Shown piece by piece: positions 19,020 through 28,093 of a stretch of 64,000 bases of DNA. How positions within the stretch are numbered: the stretch's first letter is position 1; the number at the start of each line of letters is the position of its first letter. The notes beneath the pieces were generated by a model, which saw only the letters and a program-made list of their open reading frames with translations, searched no databases and was not told where the DNA came from. The stretch comes from JBPEWY01 sp965224095 (lineage in GTDB: Bacteria > Bacteroidota > Bacteroidia > Flavobacteriales > Flavobacteriaceae). The DNA lies in assembly GCA_965224095.1 (NCBI GenBank), contig OZ245039.1, positions 124,001 through 188,000 of the forward strand, given 5' to 3'. The translations under genes were made by a program, and so were the position numbers.

Positions 19020-20930
19020 ATGAGTAAAATTATCGGAATCGATTTAGGGACCACGAACTCTTGTGTTGCGGTGATGGAAGGAAGCGAGCCCGTTGTAATA
19101 CCCAATGCGGAAGGAAAGCGTACAACACCTTCTATTATAGCTTTTGTGGAAGGCGGAGAAATTAAAGTAGGTGATCCCGCAAAAAGACAGGCGGTTACTA
19201 ATCCCACTAAAACAGTTTATTCGATTAAGCGTTTTATGGGAAATAAATTTTCTGAATCGGAAAAAGAAGCAGGAAGAGTTCCGTATAAAGTAGTAAAAGG
19301 AGATAATAATACCCCCAGAGTAGACATTGACGGGCGTCTTTATACTCCTCAGGAGTTATCGGCCATGGTACTTCAGAAAATGAAGAAAACTGCGGAAGAT
19401 TACTTGGGGCAAGCCGTTAGCGAAGCCGTTATTACGGTTCCCGCTTATTTTAATGATTCGCAACGCCAGGCAACCAAGGAAGCAGGTGAAATAGCGGGAT
19501 TAAAAGTGCAAAGAATTATTAATGAACCAACAGCGGCTGCACTGGCTTATGGGTTGGATAAATCGGGAGCGGATAGAAAAATTGTGGTATTCGACTTTGG
19601 TGGAGGTACACATGACGTTTCTATTCTGGAACTTGGAGATGGAGTTTTCGAGGTACTTTCAACCGATGGAGATACACACCTTGGAGGTGATGATGTGGAT
19701 GAAAAAATTATCAATTGGCTGGCAGAAGAATTTAATAGCGAAGAGGGAATAGATCTTCGTAAAGACCCTATGGCTTTACAGCGTTTAAAAGAAGCTGCAG
19801 AAAAGGCAAAAATTGAGTTGTCTTCCGCTACACAAACCGAGATTAATTTACCATACGTTACTGCAACAGCGAGCGGGCCAAAGCACCTGGTAAAAACTTT
19901 ATCCAGAGCTAAGTTTGAAACGCTAATTGACGATTTGGTAAAACGTACCATTGAACCGTGTCAAACCGCACTGAAGGCAGCAGGTCTTTCTAAGGGAGAT
20001 ATTGATGAAATTATTCTTGTGGGAGGATCAACCCGTATTCCGGCTGTACAGGCGGCGGTTGAAAAATTCTTTGGAAAAGCCCCCAGTAAAGGAGTAAACC
20101 CGGATGAAGTAGTTGCCGTTGGAGCAGCTATACAGGGAGGTGTTCTTACGGGAGATGTTAAAGATGTATTGCTGTTAGATGTTACACCATTGTCATTGGG
20201 TATAGAAACTATGGGGAGTGTATTTACCAAGCTAATAGATGCAAATACAACAATCCCCACGAAAAAATCGCAGATTTTTTCTACGGCTGCTGACAATCAG
20301 CCTTCTGTAGAGATCCACGTATTACAGGGAGAACGGCCTATGGCAGCCGACAATAAAACTATAGGGCGCTTCCATCTGGACGGTATACCACCTGCACCAC
20401 GAGGGGTTCCTCAAATTGAAGTAACCTTTGATATCGATGCTAATGGACTAATTCATGTAACCGCAGCGGATAAAGCTACCGGGAAATCACAGGATATTCG
20501 AATTGAAGCTTCTTCCGGACTAACCGAAGAGGAAATTCAAAAAATGAAGCAGGAAGCCGAAGCCAATGCTGAAGCAGATAAACTTGCAAAAGAAAAAGCA
20601 GATAAACTCAATGAGGCAGACGCCATGATTTTCCAAACGGAAAAGCAACTAAAAGATTTTGGTGATAAGCTGTCTGACGATAAGAAAAAACCTATCGAAG
20701 AGGCTCTTGAAGAATTAAAAAAGGCTTATGAAACTAAGGAGGTAGATACTATTCAACCCGCTTTAGATAAAATTAATGAAGCCTGGAAAACAGCTTCAGA
20801 AGAATTGTACAAAGCGCAGGCGGAAGCTCAACAAAACGGAGAGGCTTCTCAGGAAGCTCCGGAGGCTGGAAATAATAATGCCAAGGAGAACGACGATGTA
20901 CAGGATGTAGATTTTGAAGAAGTGAAGTAA
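19020..20930 (+). CDS. dnaK: Molecular chaperone DnaK (Hsp70)
   Basis: ATP-driven chaperone. 636 residues from the start chosen at 19020, which gives the canonical N terminus MSKIIGIDLGTTNSCVAV. The nucleotide-binding domain carries the phosphate loops and VFDFGGGTHDVSILELG (about residue 194). The substrate-binding domain begins after LLLDVTPLSLGIET (about 388). The C-terminal lid ends with an acidic tail containing NDDVQDVDFEEVK, close to the EEVD-like bacterial end. The frame is open back to 18888, but that stretch contains the heptamer array. No grpE or dnaJ is adjacent; a good terminator follows. Confidence 0.98.
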   Translation: MSKIIGIDLGTTNSCVAVMEGSEPVVIPNAEGKRTTPSIIAFVEGGEIKVGDPAKRQAVTNPTKTVYSIKRFMGNKFSESEKEAGRVPYKVVKGDNNTPRVDIDGRLYTPQELSAMVLQKMKKTAEDYLGQAVSEAVITVPAYFNDSQRQATKEAGEIAGLKVQRIINEPTAAALAYGLDKSGADRKIVVFDFGGGTHDVSILELGDGVFEVLSTDGDTHLGGDDVDEKIINWLAEEFNSEEGIDLRKDPMALQRLKEAAEKAKIELSSATQTEINLPYVTATASGPKHLVKTLSRAKFETLIDDLVKRTIEPCQTALKAAGLSKGDIDEIILVGGSTRIPAVQAAVEKFFGKAPSKGVNPDEVVAVGAAIQGGVLTGDVKDVLLLDVTPLSLGIETMGSVFTKLIDANTTIPTKKSQIFSTAADNQPSVEIHVLQGERPMAADNKTIGRFHLDGIPPAPRGVPQIEVTFDIDANGLIHVTAADKATGKSQDIRIEASSGLTEEEIQKMKQEAEANAEADKLAKEKADKLNEADAMIFQTEKQLKDFGDKLSDDKKKPIEEALEELKKAYETKEVDTIQPALDKINEAWKTASEELYKAQAEAQQNGEASQEAPEAGNNNAKENDDVQDVDFEEVK

Positions 20931-20957
20931 CGCTCGATAGTATTAGTTAGTAAATTA

Positions 20958-20985
20958 AAAAAGCAGGCTTTGGCCTGCTTTTTGT
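20958..20985 (+). terminator. dnaK terminator
   Basis: GCAGGC (20963-20968) pairs with GCCTGC (20973-20978) around a TTTG loop, flanked by A-rich and T-rich arms that extend the stem. It lies about 30 bp after the dnaK stop. Confidence 0.85.
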
Positions 20986-21000
20986 TTTTAACACATTATC

Positions 21001-21031
21001 TTGTTAAAAATAAAAGAGTTGCATATTTTTG
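21001..21031 (+). promoter_or_regulatory. Promoter of the exported protein gene at 21049
   Basis: TTG at 21001-21003, 20 bp, and TATTTTTG at 21024-21031 fit the Bacteroidota -33/-7 pair. A transcript starting about 6 bp later could only use the Met codon at 21049, which settles the start against upstream in-frame codons. Confidence 0.6.
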
Positions 21032-21048
21032 AGATGCTAAGAAAGCCT

Positions 21049-21972
21049 ATGAAAAAAAACTACGTACCCCTAATCCTATTGTTCTTGTTAAAGTTTCCCT
21101 GTGACGCTTTATATAGCCAGGAATTTAAACTCTTGCAAACAAGTGACTTTGATTTACACGGAGCAGTTAAATCTTGTATTACCATAACCGATTACGGAAC
21201 AGAAGAGTTTTATTTTAAAGAAAACGGAGCACTTATAAGAAGCGTTACCAGGTTTAATGAAACAGACTACGACCAAACGGTTTACGAATATCATCATAAC
21301 AACTTGGTGAAAAAATATGTTGAAAGTTACCGGGAAGGGAATCTGGATAAAGCGGTTTCATTTATACATGTTTACAAAACAACCATTAGTGAGTTAAAGA
21401 AAATAACCGAACATATATATAACTACCAGGAACAATTTGTTGATCAGTTTGAGTATTTTTTTGATGAAGATGATTTACTGGTTAAGGTAATTCGGCAAAA
21501 CGATTATGGAATTGAAGAAAGGGAAATTACACATGCTTTTAGCGATGGGATTCTGGTGGAAGAAGTACATGTTATAGACGACCTGATCCAGAAAGTAATA
21601 AAACGGATTACGCCCAAAATTACACATGAGGAAGGCGATTATGAGCGAATGGAAATATTTTACGATCAGGGAAAACCCGATAGAGCGATATTGAAATTTG
21701 TTAAAAAAAACGGTCAAATTCTGTTTATGGATAAAATGAAGGCAGGAAAAAAGAATCCGGATAAATTTTACGCTCGGGAGCGCACCTTATACACATATAA
21801 TGAGGCGGGTTTTTTGGAAGAGCAAAAAACATTTATAAAAGGAAAACAAGTAAGCCAAAAAAAGTTCGACTACGAATACGAAACCGAAGAAGATGGGTAT
21901 GGAAATTGGCTACGACGTTATGATGAGAATGCGAAATCCTCGGAAAATAGAACGATTAAGTATTATTATTAA
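21049..21972 (+). CDS. Exported protein of unknown function
   Basis: 307 residues from Met at 21049. The N terminus NYVPLILLFLLKFPCDALYSQ is a signal peptide. The mature part is rich in charged and aromatic residues with recurring short motifs of the type EFYFKENG, VYEYHHNN, FEYFFDEDD, FDYEYETEED and LYTYNEAGF. This suggests beta-repeat (YD/RHS-like or MORN-like) ribbons. It ends in a basic, tyrosine-rich IKYYY. I do not recognise a named family. It converges on the GNAT gene with a 4-bp overlap. Confidence 0.7.
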   Translation: MKKNYVPLILLFLLKFPCDALYSQEFKLLQTSDFDLHGAVKSCITITDYGTEEFYFKENGALIRSVTRFNETDYDQTVYEYHHNNLVKKYVESYREGNLDKAVSFIHVYKTTISELKKITEHIYNYQEQFVDQFEYFFDEDDLLVKVIRQNDYGIEEREITHAFSDGILVEEVHVIDDLIQKVIKRITPKITHEEGDYERMEIFYDQGKPDRAILKFVKKNGQILFMDKMKAGKKNPDKFYARERTLYTYNEAGFLEEQKTFIKGKQVSQKKFDYEYETEEDGYGNWLRRYDENAKSSENRTIKYYY

Positions 21973-22556
21973 CTTTCCCAATATCGGTATCCTTTAAATA
22001 CGGAGGTTTTTAAACCCTCCCATTCTTTGTACAGAATTCCGTAACAACACGTATTTCTACGAAATCCATCGATCATAATAACATTATTACGCAGAATTCC
22101 CTCGAGTTTTCCTCCAATTTTTTCTACTGCTTTTCGCGATCTTGTATTCCGTTCATCAATTCGGAATTCAACTTTCATAAACCGCATCCTTTCAAAAGCA
22201 TAATGAAGCATGAGAAATTTTACCTGTTTGTTAAGCCCGGTGCCCTGGAATTCCCTGCCAATCCAGGTCCATCCTATTTCAAGAGTTTTATTTTTGTGAT
22301 CAATTCTTCCAAACCGGGTGCTCCCGGCGTACAAACTGGATCGTTTATCATAAATTATAAAAGGGATTGCCGTATTTTCCGAATGGGCCCGTAAAGCCGA
22401 TGTAACATAATCAGAAAGCAAAGCTGGAGTTGAAATATCGGAAGGAGAATATGCTATTAAATCTTTCTGAAATGCCACCGCGTGCAAATGCGTATAATTA
22501 ACATTACTTAAAAGAGACAGCTTTACCGTATCGTTTTCCAGAATAAGTTCGCTCAT
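21969..22556 (-). CDS. GNAT-family N-acetyltransferase (RimJ/RimL type)
   Basis: 195 residues. Shows the Acetyltransf_3 pattern: GSTRFGRIDHKNKTLEIGWTWIGREFQGTGLNKQVKFLML, where the QGTGLN turn binds the acetyl-CoA pyrophosphate, followed by FRIDERNTRSRKAVEKIGGKLEGILR. This resembles protein or amino-acid N-acetyltransferases; the substrate is not deducible. Convergent with the preceding gene. Confidence 0.85.
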   Translation of the reverse strand: MSELILENDTVKLSLLSNVNYTHLHAVAFQKDLIAYSPSDISTPALLSDYVTSALRAHSENTAIPFIIYDKRSSLYAGSTRFGRIDHKNKTLEIGWTWIGREFQGTGLNKQVKFLMLHYAFERMRFMKVEFRIDERNTRSRKAVEKIGGKLEGILRNNVIMIDGFRRNTCCYGILYKEWEGLKTSVFKGYRYWES

Positions 22557-22939
22557 GTTTATGGATAGTTAGATAACTCTATAACCAAATGTACGAGAAA
22601 TTTTAGCTTGATCGTGAACCAGTATGTAAAATTTATTATGTAGGAAAAATTACTTTCCGAACTCTAAGCGCTATGGTATTTCATCGATAAAATACACTTT
22701 TAATCGATTTTTTTATATCGTTTTTGTAATCCCTGCCAATTTAAGAATTGATAAGGGCTCATCGACAAAATACACTTTATTAAGTAATATTTAGTAAAAA
22801 TCAATATTTACTTTATTTTTGTTATAAAAATCAATAAAATATTGAAAATAATTTAATTTTTTGTAATTTTATTGATGCAATTGTAATGTAAGTATATACG
22901 TATATTAATTATTAACTAATAAAACAAAAACAATAAGAA
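22557..22939. other. AT-rich intergenic region with a spaced direct repeat
   Basis: This 383-bp gap carries two near-identical 20-mers, TCATCGATAAAATACACTTT at 22681-22700 and TCATCGACAAAATACACTTT at 22759-22778, starting 78 bp apart. Beyond them lies very AT-rich DNA with TATTTTTG at 22814-22821, a possible -7 box for the protease gene. No RNA gene or reading frame was recognised. Confidence 0.6.
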
Positions 22940-23767
22940 ATGAAAACTATAAAATATATTGCGGGCTTAACCGCAATGGGAGCGCTATTGCTAACCTCTT
23001 GTTCCAAAGAAGAACCCGTTTCCGTAGGTAATGAACAATCCATCTCACAGGATGTGAAAGACAAAATTGCATCTCTGAGTTTCAATACGGCCGATATCCA
23101 AATGCACGCAGTTACCTTACCTGATGGAACCAAAGAAGATCACTATTTGGTTGAAGGAGATATTCTTATTAATCCAAATGAATTGTTTTCTATGGATCTT
23201 CACGGAGGAGTGGAAAGTGAACAATACAGAACGTATAATCTTGTAAGTTCGCCCAGAAATATCAATGTAATTGGTTATACCGGAGGTGGCGGATACGGAC
23301 TTACTTCCAAAATGCGTACAGCCTTGCAATGGGCCATAAACAACTATAATGCATTGAACATTGGTCTTAATTTTACCCTTACCTATGGAACGAACTACAG
23401 CCCTTACGATATTGTAGTTTACAGAGTTCCAAATGGTGAAGCAGGCGGTGTAGCAGGTTTTCCCAGCGGGGGAAATCCATATAAGTGGGTACAGATTTTC
23501 TCGGGAATGGATAATTACGATACGAATGTTAACGAACATGTAATTGGTCATGAAATAGGACATAGTGTGGGATTGAGGCACACAGACTGGTTTAGCCGAC
23601 AAAGTTGTGGTCAATCCGGAGAGTCTGCAGGCCCTGACGGTGCTGTACATATACCCGGAACACCCACAGGATACGATTCAACATCTTTAATGCTGGCTTG
23701 CTTTAGTTCGGGAGAAGATGGCGAATTCGGTCCGTACGATGTAGTAGCTCTTGAATATTTGTATTAA
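22940..23767 (+). CDS. M57-type zinc metalloprotease lipoprotein
   Basis: Predicted secreted or outer-membrane-anchored protease. 275 residues: a lipoprotein signal (YIAGLTAMGALLLTSCSK, lipobox Cys near 21), a propeptide-like region, and a catalytic domain. The domain has the zinc motif GHEIGHSVGLRHTD with the first His near residue 204, matching the dual-action HEIGH peptidase family M57. The C-terminal LMLACFSSGEDGEFGPYDVVALEYLY resembles the usual Met-turn and helix after the site. It stands alone and ends in a strong terminator. Confidence 0.9.
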   Translation: MKTIKYIAGLTAMGALLLTSCSKEEPVSVGNEQSISQDVKDKIASLSFNTADIQMHAVTLPDGTKEDHYLVEGDILINPNELFSMDLHGGVESEQYRTYNLVSSPRNINVIGYTGGGGYGLTSKMRTALQWAINNYNALNIGLNFTLTYGTNYSPYDIVVYRVPNGEAGGVAGFPSGGNPYKWVQIFSGMDNYDTNVNEHVIGHEIGHSVGLRHTDWFSRQSCGQSGESAGPDGAVHIPGTPTGYDSTSLMLACFSSGEDGEFGPYDVVALEYLY

Positions 23768-23799
23768 GCAATTTAGTTTGATGTAAGTATCTTTTAATA

Positions 23800-23824
23800 G
23801 GCACGGGAATTTCCCGTGCCTTTT
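23800..23824 (+). terminator. Terminator after the M57 protease
   Basis: Perfect inverted repeat GGCACGGGAA / TTCCCGTGCC followed by TTTTG. A reading frame for the next gene that would start inside this hairpin is not used. Confidence 0.88.
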
Positions 23825-23878
23825 GTTTATACTTTAACTACTTTTGTAACTTTATGGAATTGTGTTAATCTGTTGATT

Positions 23879-24295
23879 TTGGATAAGGAAAAAATATTGA
23901 AACGCTGTAATGCCATGTGTCAAAACACCATGATGGAAACCATGGAAGTTGAATTTATTGATGTGGACAAAACCTCTTTAACTGCAAAAATGCCGGTTAC
24001 GGAAAAGGTTTATCAACCGGATGGCGTATTGCATGGGGGAGCTATGGTAGCCCTGGCGGAAAGTGTGGGAAGTGCGGCGGCACATGTCTTACTGGACCGA
24101 AACGAATATTATGTTCGCGGCATAGAAATATCGGCAAATCACGTTAAAAGTGTTCGTGAAGGTTTTGTTTACGGAACAGCTACTTATGTACACAAAGGAA
24201 GAACCACCCAACTTTGGCAGATACGAATCTCCAACGAATCGGGCGAACTTATTTCTATGTGTAAACTAACTACCATTTCATTGCCAAAAAAATAA
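23879..24295 (+). CDS. Hotdog-fold thioesterase, candidate DHNA-CoA thioesterase (MenI)
   Basis: 138 residues from a TTG start giving (M)DKEKILKRCN; upstream ATG codons fall in the terminator and promoter. The PaaI-type hotdog core is clear: VYQPDGVLHGGAMVALAESVGSAAA (HGG motif with the catalytic acidic residue in the ALAES helix), followed by EISANHVKSVREGFVYGTATYVHKGRTTQLWQIRI. It overlaps the menF start by 1 bp (TAATG). Hydrolysis of 1,4-dihydroxy-2-naphthoyl-CoA, the step between MenB and MenA, is inferred from this coupling to men genes. General PaaI thioesterase is the alternative. Confidence 0.85.
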   Translation: MDKEKILKRCNAMCQNTMMETMEVEFIDVDKTSLTAKMPVTEKVYQPDGVLHGGAMVALAESVGSAAAHVLLDRNEYYVRGIEISANHVKSVREGFVYGTATYVHKGRTTQLWQIRISNESGELISMCKLTTISLPKK

Positions 24296-25341
24296 TGACC
24301 CGGGATCTTTTCTTTCAAAAAATTAAGGACCAGCAAAAAGCTGAGTTACCCTTTGTGGCTTACAGGCATCCAAAATCCGACTCGCTGAAACTAGTCCTTC
24401 AAAATAATAATGAAATTCATCAGGTTACCCAATGGACGGACAAAGGATTTGTCTTTGCGCCTTTTCGGTTGGAGAACAAAATTGTATTGACACGCGCGGA
24501 TCAAAAATTTGAAATGCGATATCAAACCGGGAGGCCTCTGAAAATGAAAAAAAAAGAAAGCCTTAAAAGCCACGGAAAAGAAGAATATTTACTTAAAATC
24601 TCCGCTGCGGTTCATGCTATTAAAGAAACAGAACTGGAGAAAGTGGTACTTTCCCGGAAAGAAGAAGTAGCCATATCGGAAGCTGAGACTCCTTTAAATT
24701 CTTTTTTGAATGTTCTTGACACGTACCGGGAAGCCTTTTGCTACTGGTGGTACCACCCTCGGGTGGGAACATGGATAGGCGCAACTCCGGAGAAGCTGAT
24801 GTCGTTTGAAAAGGAGACTGTTAAAACGGTTGCCCTGGCAGGAACAAAATTAAATACAGCCGAAAGTTCGGCAAAATGGACGGCAAAGGAAATCGAGGAA
24901 CAGCAAATAGTTACTGATTATATTGTTCAAACAATACAGCCGTATAGCCAGGCTCTTAAAATTGGTGAAACAAAAACGGTTAAGGCCGGACACCTGCTTC
25001 ATCTCAGCACTTTGGTTTCAGCACAATTAAACAAAGGCCAGAAGCATGATCTGATCGAGGAACTCCATCCCACACCGGCTGTATGCGGACTACCCAAACA
25101 GATGGCAAAAAATTATTTGCTGCAAAATGAAACCTACGATCGTAAATTTTATACTGGATTTCTGGGAGAACTCAATATGGAAAAAGATTTTACCGTGTTG
25201 TTTGTGAATTTGAGATGCATGGAATGGTTAAAAACCAAAGTAGTTTTATACATGGGAGGTGGAGTGACTCGTGATTCGGTACCGGAAAAAGAATGGGAAG
25301 AAACCAGGAATAAATCCATGATTATGTATTCTGTGCTTTAA
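24295..25341 (+). CDS. menF: Isochorismate synthase
   Basis: Converts chorismate to isochorismate, entry to menaquinone synthesis. 348 residues of the chorismate-binding fold. Landmarks are KVVLSRKEEVAI (about residue 117), WWYHPRVGTWIGATPEKLMSFE (about 150), VALAGT (about 178), HLSTLVSAQL, ELHPTPAVCGLPKQMA (about 258) and the Mg-binding GFLGELN plus VNLRCMEW. The N-terminal part is short compared with E. coli MenF (about 430). EntC-type enzymes are similar in sequence; the men neighbours decide the name. Confidence 0.93.
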   Translation: MTRDLFFQKIKDQQKAELPFVAYRHPKSDSLKLVLQNNNEIHQVTQWTDKGFVFAPFRLENKIVLTRADQKFEMRYQTGRPLKMKKKESLKSHGKEEYLLKISAAVHAIKETELEKVVLSRKEEVAISEAETPLNSFLNVLDTYREAFCYWWYHPRVGTWIGATPEKLMSFEKETVKTVALAGTKLNTAESSAKWTAKEIEEQQIVTDYIVQTIQPYSQALKIGETKTVKAGHLLHLSTLVSAQLNKGQKHDLIEELHPTPAVCGLPKQMAKNYLLQNETYDRKFYTGFLGELNMEKDFTVLFVNLRCMEWLKTKVVLYMGGGVTRDSVPEKEWEETRNKSMIMYSVL

Positions 25342-25391
25342 ATATAGAAAATACTGGAAAAAAGCTTCATAGTTCGTATTTTTATCCCCCT

Positions 25392-27161
25392 ATGAAATAT
25401 TCGAATATTCCACTGGCACAAACCGTGGTCGAGTTGTGCAAAGCAAAACACATAGAGCATATTATTATTTCTCCCGGGTCTAGAAATGCACCTTTAACCA
25501 TAAGTTTTACAAACGATAGGTATTTTAGGTGTTACAGTATTGTAGATGAAAGAAGCGCTGCTTTTTTCGCCCTTGGAATTGCTCAGCAAACAGGAAGTCC
25601 CGCTGCTTTAATATGTACCTCCGGAAGCGCTGTGTTAAACTATTATCCGGCGGTAGCAGAGGCTTTTTACAGCGATATTCCATTGGTGATTATTTCTGCC
25701 GACCGCCCTGAATATCTTATAGATATAGGTGATGGACAAACCATTCGGCAACCGGGCGTATTCGGGAAGCATATTGTATATGAGGCTCATTTGAAAACGG
25801 ATGTTTCCGATACAAAAGAATCTGTGTTAGGAGATAAGAAACACGAACTTCCATGGTTTCTAAAGGGAGATCGGTTAAAGAGTTTACAGGAAGAAATCCA
25901 GCAATCTAACGAATCGGAGATTAACAAAGCACTTAATGCGTGTATCTCAAAAATGGGCCCTGTTCACCTGAATGTACCCTTTGAGGAACCTCTGTATGAA
26001 ATGTGTAATGATCTCCTTGTTTCTCCTCGGCTTACTCATCCCGATGAATTTGCAGAGACCGTGGATATCAAGCTCATGGAAAAACTTACTTCTCTCTGGA
26101 ATCAAGCCGACAGAAAAATGATTCTGGTGGGAGTTAATCCTCCGGGAAGTATAGAAAACAGAACTTTGGAATTACTGGCACAGGACGCATCGGTTTTGGT
26201 ATTTACGGAGACTACCTCAAATCTGAGTCATCCCGAATTTTTTCCAAGTATCGATAAAATTATTGCCCCGATTGAACTAAGTGAGCACAGGGAAGACCTC
26301 TTTAAAAAACTGCAACCGGATATATTAATTACTTTCGGAGGAATGATCGTTTCTAAAAAAGTGAAAGCCTTTCTGAGAAAATACCAGCCCAAACACCACT
26401 GGCATATAGATGAAAAAAAAGCTTTTGACACCTTCTTTTGCCTGGAACATCATATACGACAGACTCCGCAAAAATTCTTCAATTCGTTTTTAGAAAATAC
26501 AAAAACCAATACTTCGCCCTATAAAAAATACTGGAAGGCTGTTAAACAACAGAGAGTCAGGCAACATAACTTATACCTGAAAAAGGCTTTGTTTTCGGAT
26601 ATCAAGGTGTTTGATAAACTTCTTACAACTATTCCGGATAAGTATCTGTTACAGCTGGGCAACAGTTCGGCTGTTCGCTATGTGCAATTATTTGATATAA
26701 ATCCTACGTTAAGAGTTTTTTGTAATCGTGGAACCAGCGGGATCGATGGAAGTACATCAACAGCCATTGGAGCATCATTAATGAGTGAGACACCGACATT
26801 GTTGATTTCCGGCGATCTGAGCTTTCTCTACGATAGCAATGCCCTTTGGAATAAATACATTAAAAGCAATTTCCGGATAATTGTAATTAATAATGGGGGA
26901 GGAGGGATATTCAGAATACTTCCCGGAGATAAAACCAATAAAAATTTCGGCGATTTTTTTGAGACAATTCACCCTTATAATGCCTTACACCTGTGTAATA
27001 TGTACAATTTTGAATATGTACAGGTACGAGATTATCAGGCACTGGAGCTCACATTAAAAGAATTTTATAAATCCGGAGATCGACCAAAACTCATGGAAAT
27101 TTTCACTCCGAGAGAATTGAATGACAAGCAGTTATTAGATTATTTTAAGTACTTGAAATAA
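25392..27161 (+). CDS. menD: SEPHCHC synthase (MenD)
   Basis: ThDP enzyme joining isochorismate and 2-oxoglutarate to give SEPHCHC. 589 residues with N-terminal IISPGSRNAPLTISF (about residue 26), the ThDP-activating region DERSAAFFALGIAQQTG (about 52), and ICTSGSAVLNYYPAVAEAFYS. The C-terminal ThDP/Mg motif is GDLSFLYDSNALWNKYIKSNFRIIVINNGGGGIF (about 475-505). Normal length. Preceded by a weak -7-like TATTTTTA at about 25371, 50 bp after menF. Confidence 0.96.
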   Translation: MKYSNIPLAQTVVELCKAKHIEHIIISPGSRNAPLTISFTNDRYFRCYSIVDERSAAFFALGIAQQTGSPAALICTSGSAVLNYYPAVAEAFYSDIPLVIISADRPEYLIDIGDGQTIRQPGVFGKHIVYEAHLKTDVSDTKESVLGDKKHELPWFLKGDRLKSLQEEIQQSNESEINKALNACISKMGPVHLNVPFEEPLYEMCNDLLVSPRLTHPDEFAETVDIKLMEKLTSLWNQADRKMILVGVNPPGSIENRTLELLAQDASVLVFTETTSNLSHPEFFPSIDKIIAPIELSEHREDLFKKLQPDILITFGGMIVSKKVKAFLRKYQPKHHWHIDEKKAFDTFFCLEHHIRQTPQKFFNSFLENTKTNTSPYKKYWKAVKQQRVRQHNLYLKKALFSDIKVFDKLLTTIPDKYLLQLGNSSAVRYVQLFDINPTLRVFCNRGTSGIDGSTSTAIGASLMSETPTLLISGDLSFLYDSNALWNKYIKSNFRIIVINNGGGGIFRILPGDKTNKNFGDFFETIHPYNALHLCNMYNFEYVQVRDYQALELTLKEFYKSGDRPKLMEIFTPRELNDKQLLDYFKYLK

Positions 27162-27259
27162 GCTTTTGAGGATTGCCGTTCTAAAAAGCGTTATTCACTT
27201 GGAATATAATTTTAACATATCATCCGGATCGCTTATTTTTGCCAAAAAGAGAACGCTTT

Positions 27260-28081
27260 ATGAATACAAGATCGTGGTCTACGATAAAGGAATATTCCGA
27301 TATTAAATTTGAGTTTTTCGAAGGGATTGCAAAAATTACCATCAACAGGCCGAAGGTTTATAATGCCTTTCGACCCGAGACTAATATTGAGATGCTGGAG
27401 GCTATGGATATTTGCAGGGAACGTACGGATATAGATGTGGTGGTTTTTACCGGAGCTGGCGATAAAGCCTTTTGTAGCGGTGGAGATCAGAATGTTAAAG
27501 GGGTAGGCGGATATATCGGTGAGGATGGAGTTCCCAGACTGAATGTCCTTGATCTGCATAAAAAAATCAGGGAAATACCTAAACCCGTAATCGCAATGGT
27601 AAATGGTTATGCCATCGGAGGAGGACATGTTCTTCATGTGGTTTGCGATCTGACTATTGCGAGTGAAAATGCCATTTTCGGACAAACCGGACCAAAGGTT
27701 GGAAGTTTCGACGGAGGGTTTGGCTCCTCCTATTTAGCACGACATGTCGGGCAGAAAAAAGCTCGTGAAATATGGTTTTTATGTCAGCAGTATTCAGCAG
27801 AGGAAGCGTTGACTATGGGATTAGTAAATAAAGTTGTATCTTTAGAGCAACTGGAAGATACTGTAGTAGAATGGTGTAAAATTATGCAGAAACGATCACC
27901 ACTGGCTCTGCGGATGATAAAGCGATGTTTAAATGCAGAACTCGATGGGCAACACGGTCTGATGCAGTTGGCTGGCGATGCAACGTTGATGTATTATTTG
28001 ATGGATGAAGCTCAGGAAGGAAAACAGGCCTTTCTTGAAAAACGCGATCCCAATTTTAAACAGTATCCAAAATTCCCTTAA
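27260..28081 (+). CDS. menB: 1,4-dihydroxy-2-naphthoyl-CoA synthase (MenB)
   Basis: Crotonase-fold ring closure of O-succinylbenzoyl-CoA. 273 residues from Met at 27260; the in-frame TTG at 27239 overlaps a TATTTTTG -7 element (27234-27241), so the later start is preferred. Signatures: ITINRPKVYNAFRPET, FCSGGDQNVKG (oxyanion hole), GYAIGGGHVLHVVCDLTIASENAIFGQTGPKVGSFDGGFGS (catalytic region) and the MenB-typical C-terminal tail QEGKQAFLEKRDPNFKQYPKFP. It may have its own promoter within the men series. Confidence 0.97.
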   Translation: MNTRSWSTIKEYSDIKFEFFEGIAKITINRPKVYNAFRPETNIEMLEAMDICRERTDIDVVVFTGAGDKAFCSGGDQNVKGVGGYIGEDGVPRLNVLDLHKKIREIPKPVIAMVNGYAIGGGHVLHVVCDLTIASENAIFGQTGPKVGSFDGGFGSSYLARHVGQKKAREIWFLCQQYSAEEALTMGLVNKVVSLEQLEDTVVEWCKIMQKRSPLALRMIKRCLNAELDGQHGLMQLAGDATLMYYLMDEAQEGKQAFLEKRDPNFKQYPKFP

Positions 28082-28093
28082 ACTAAATTAACC

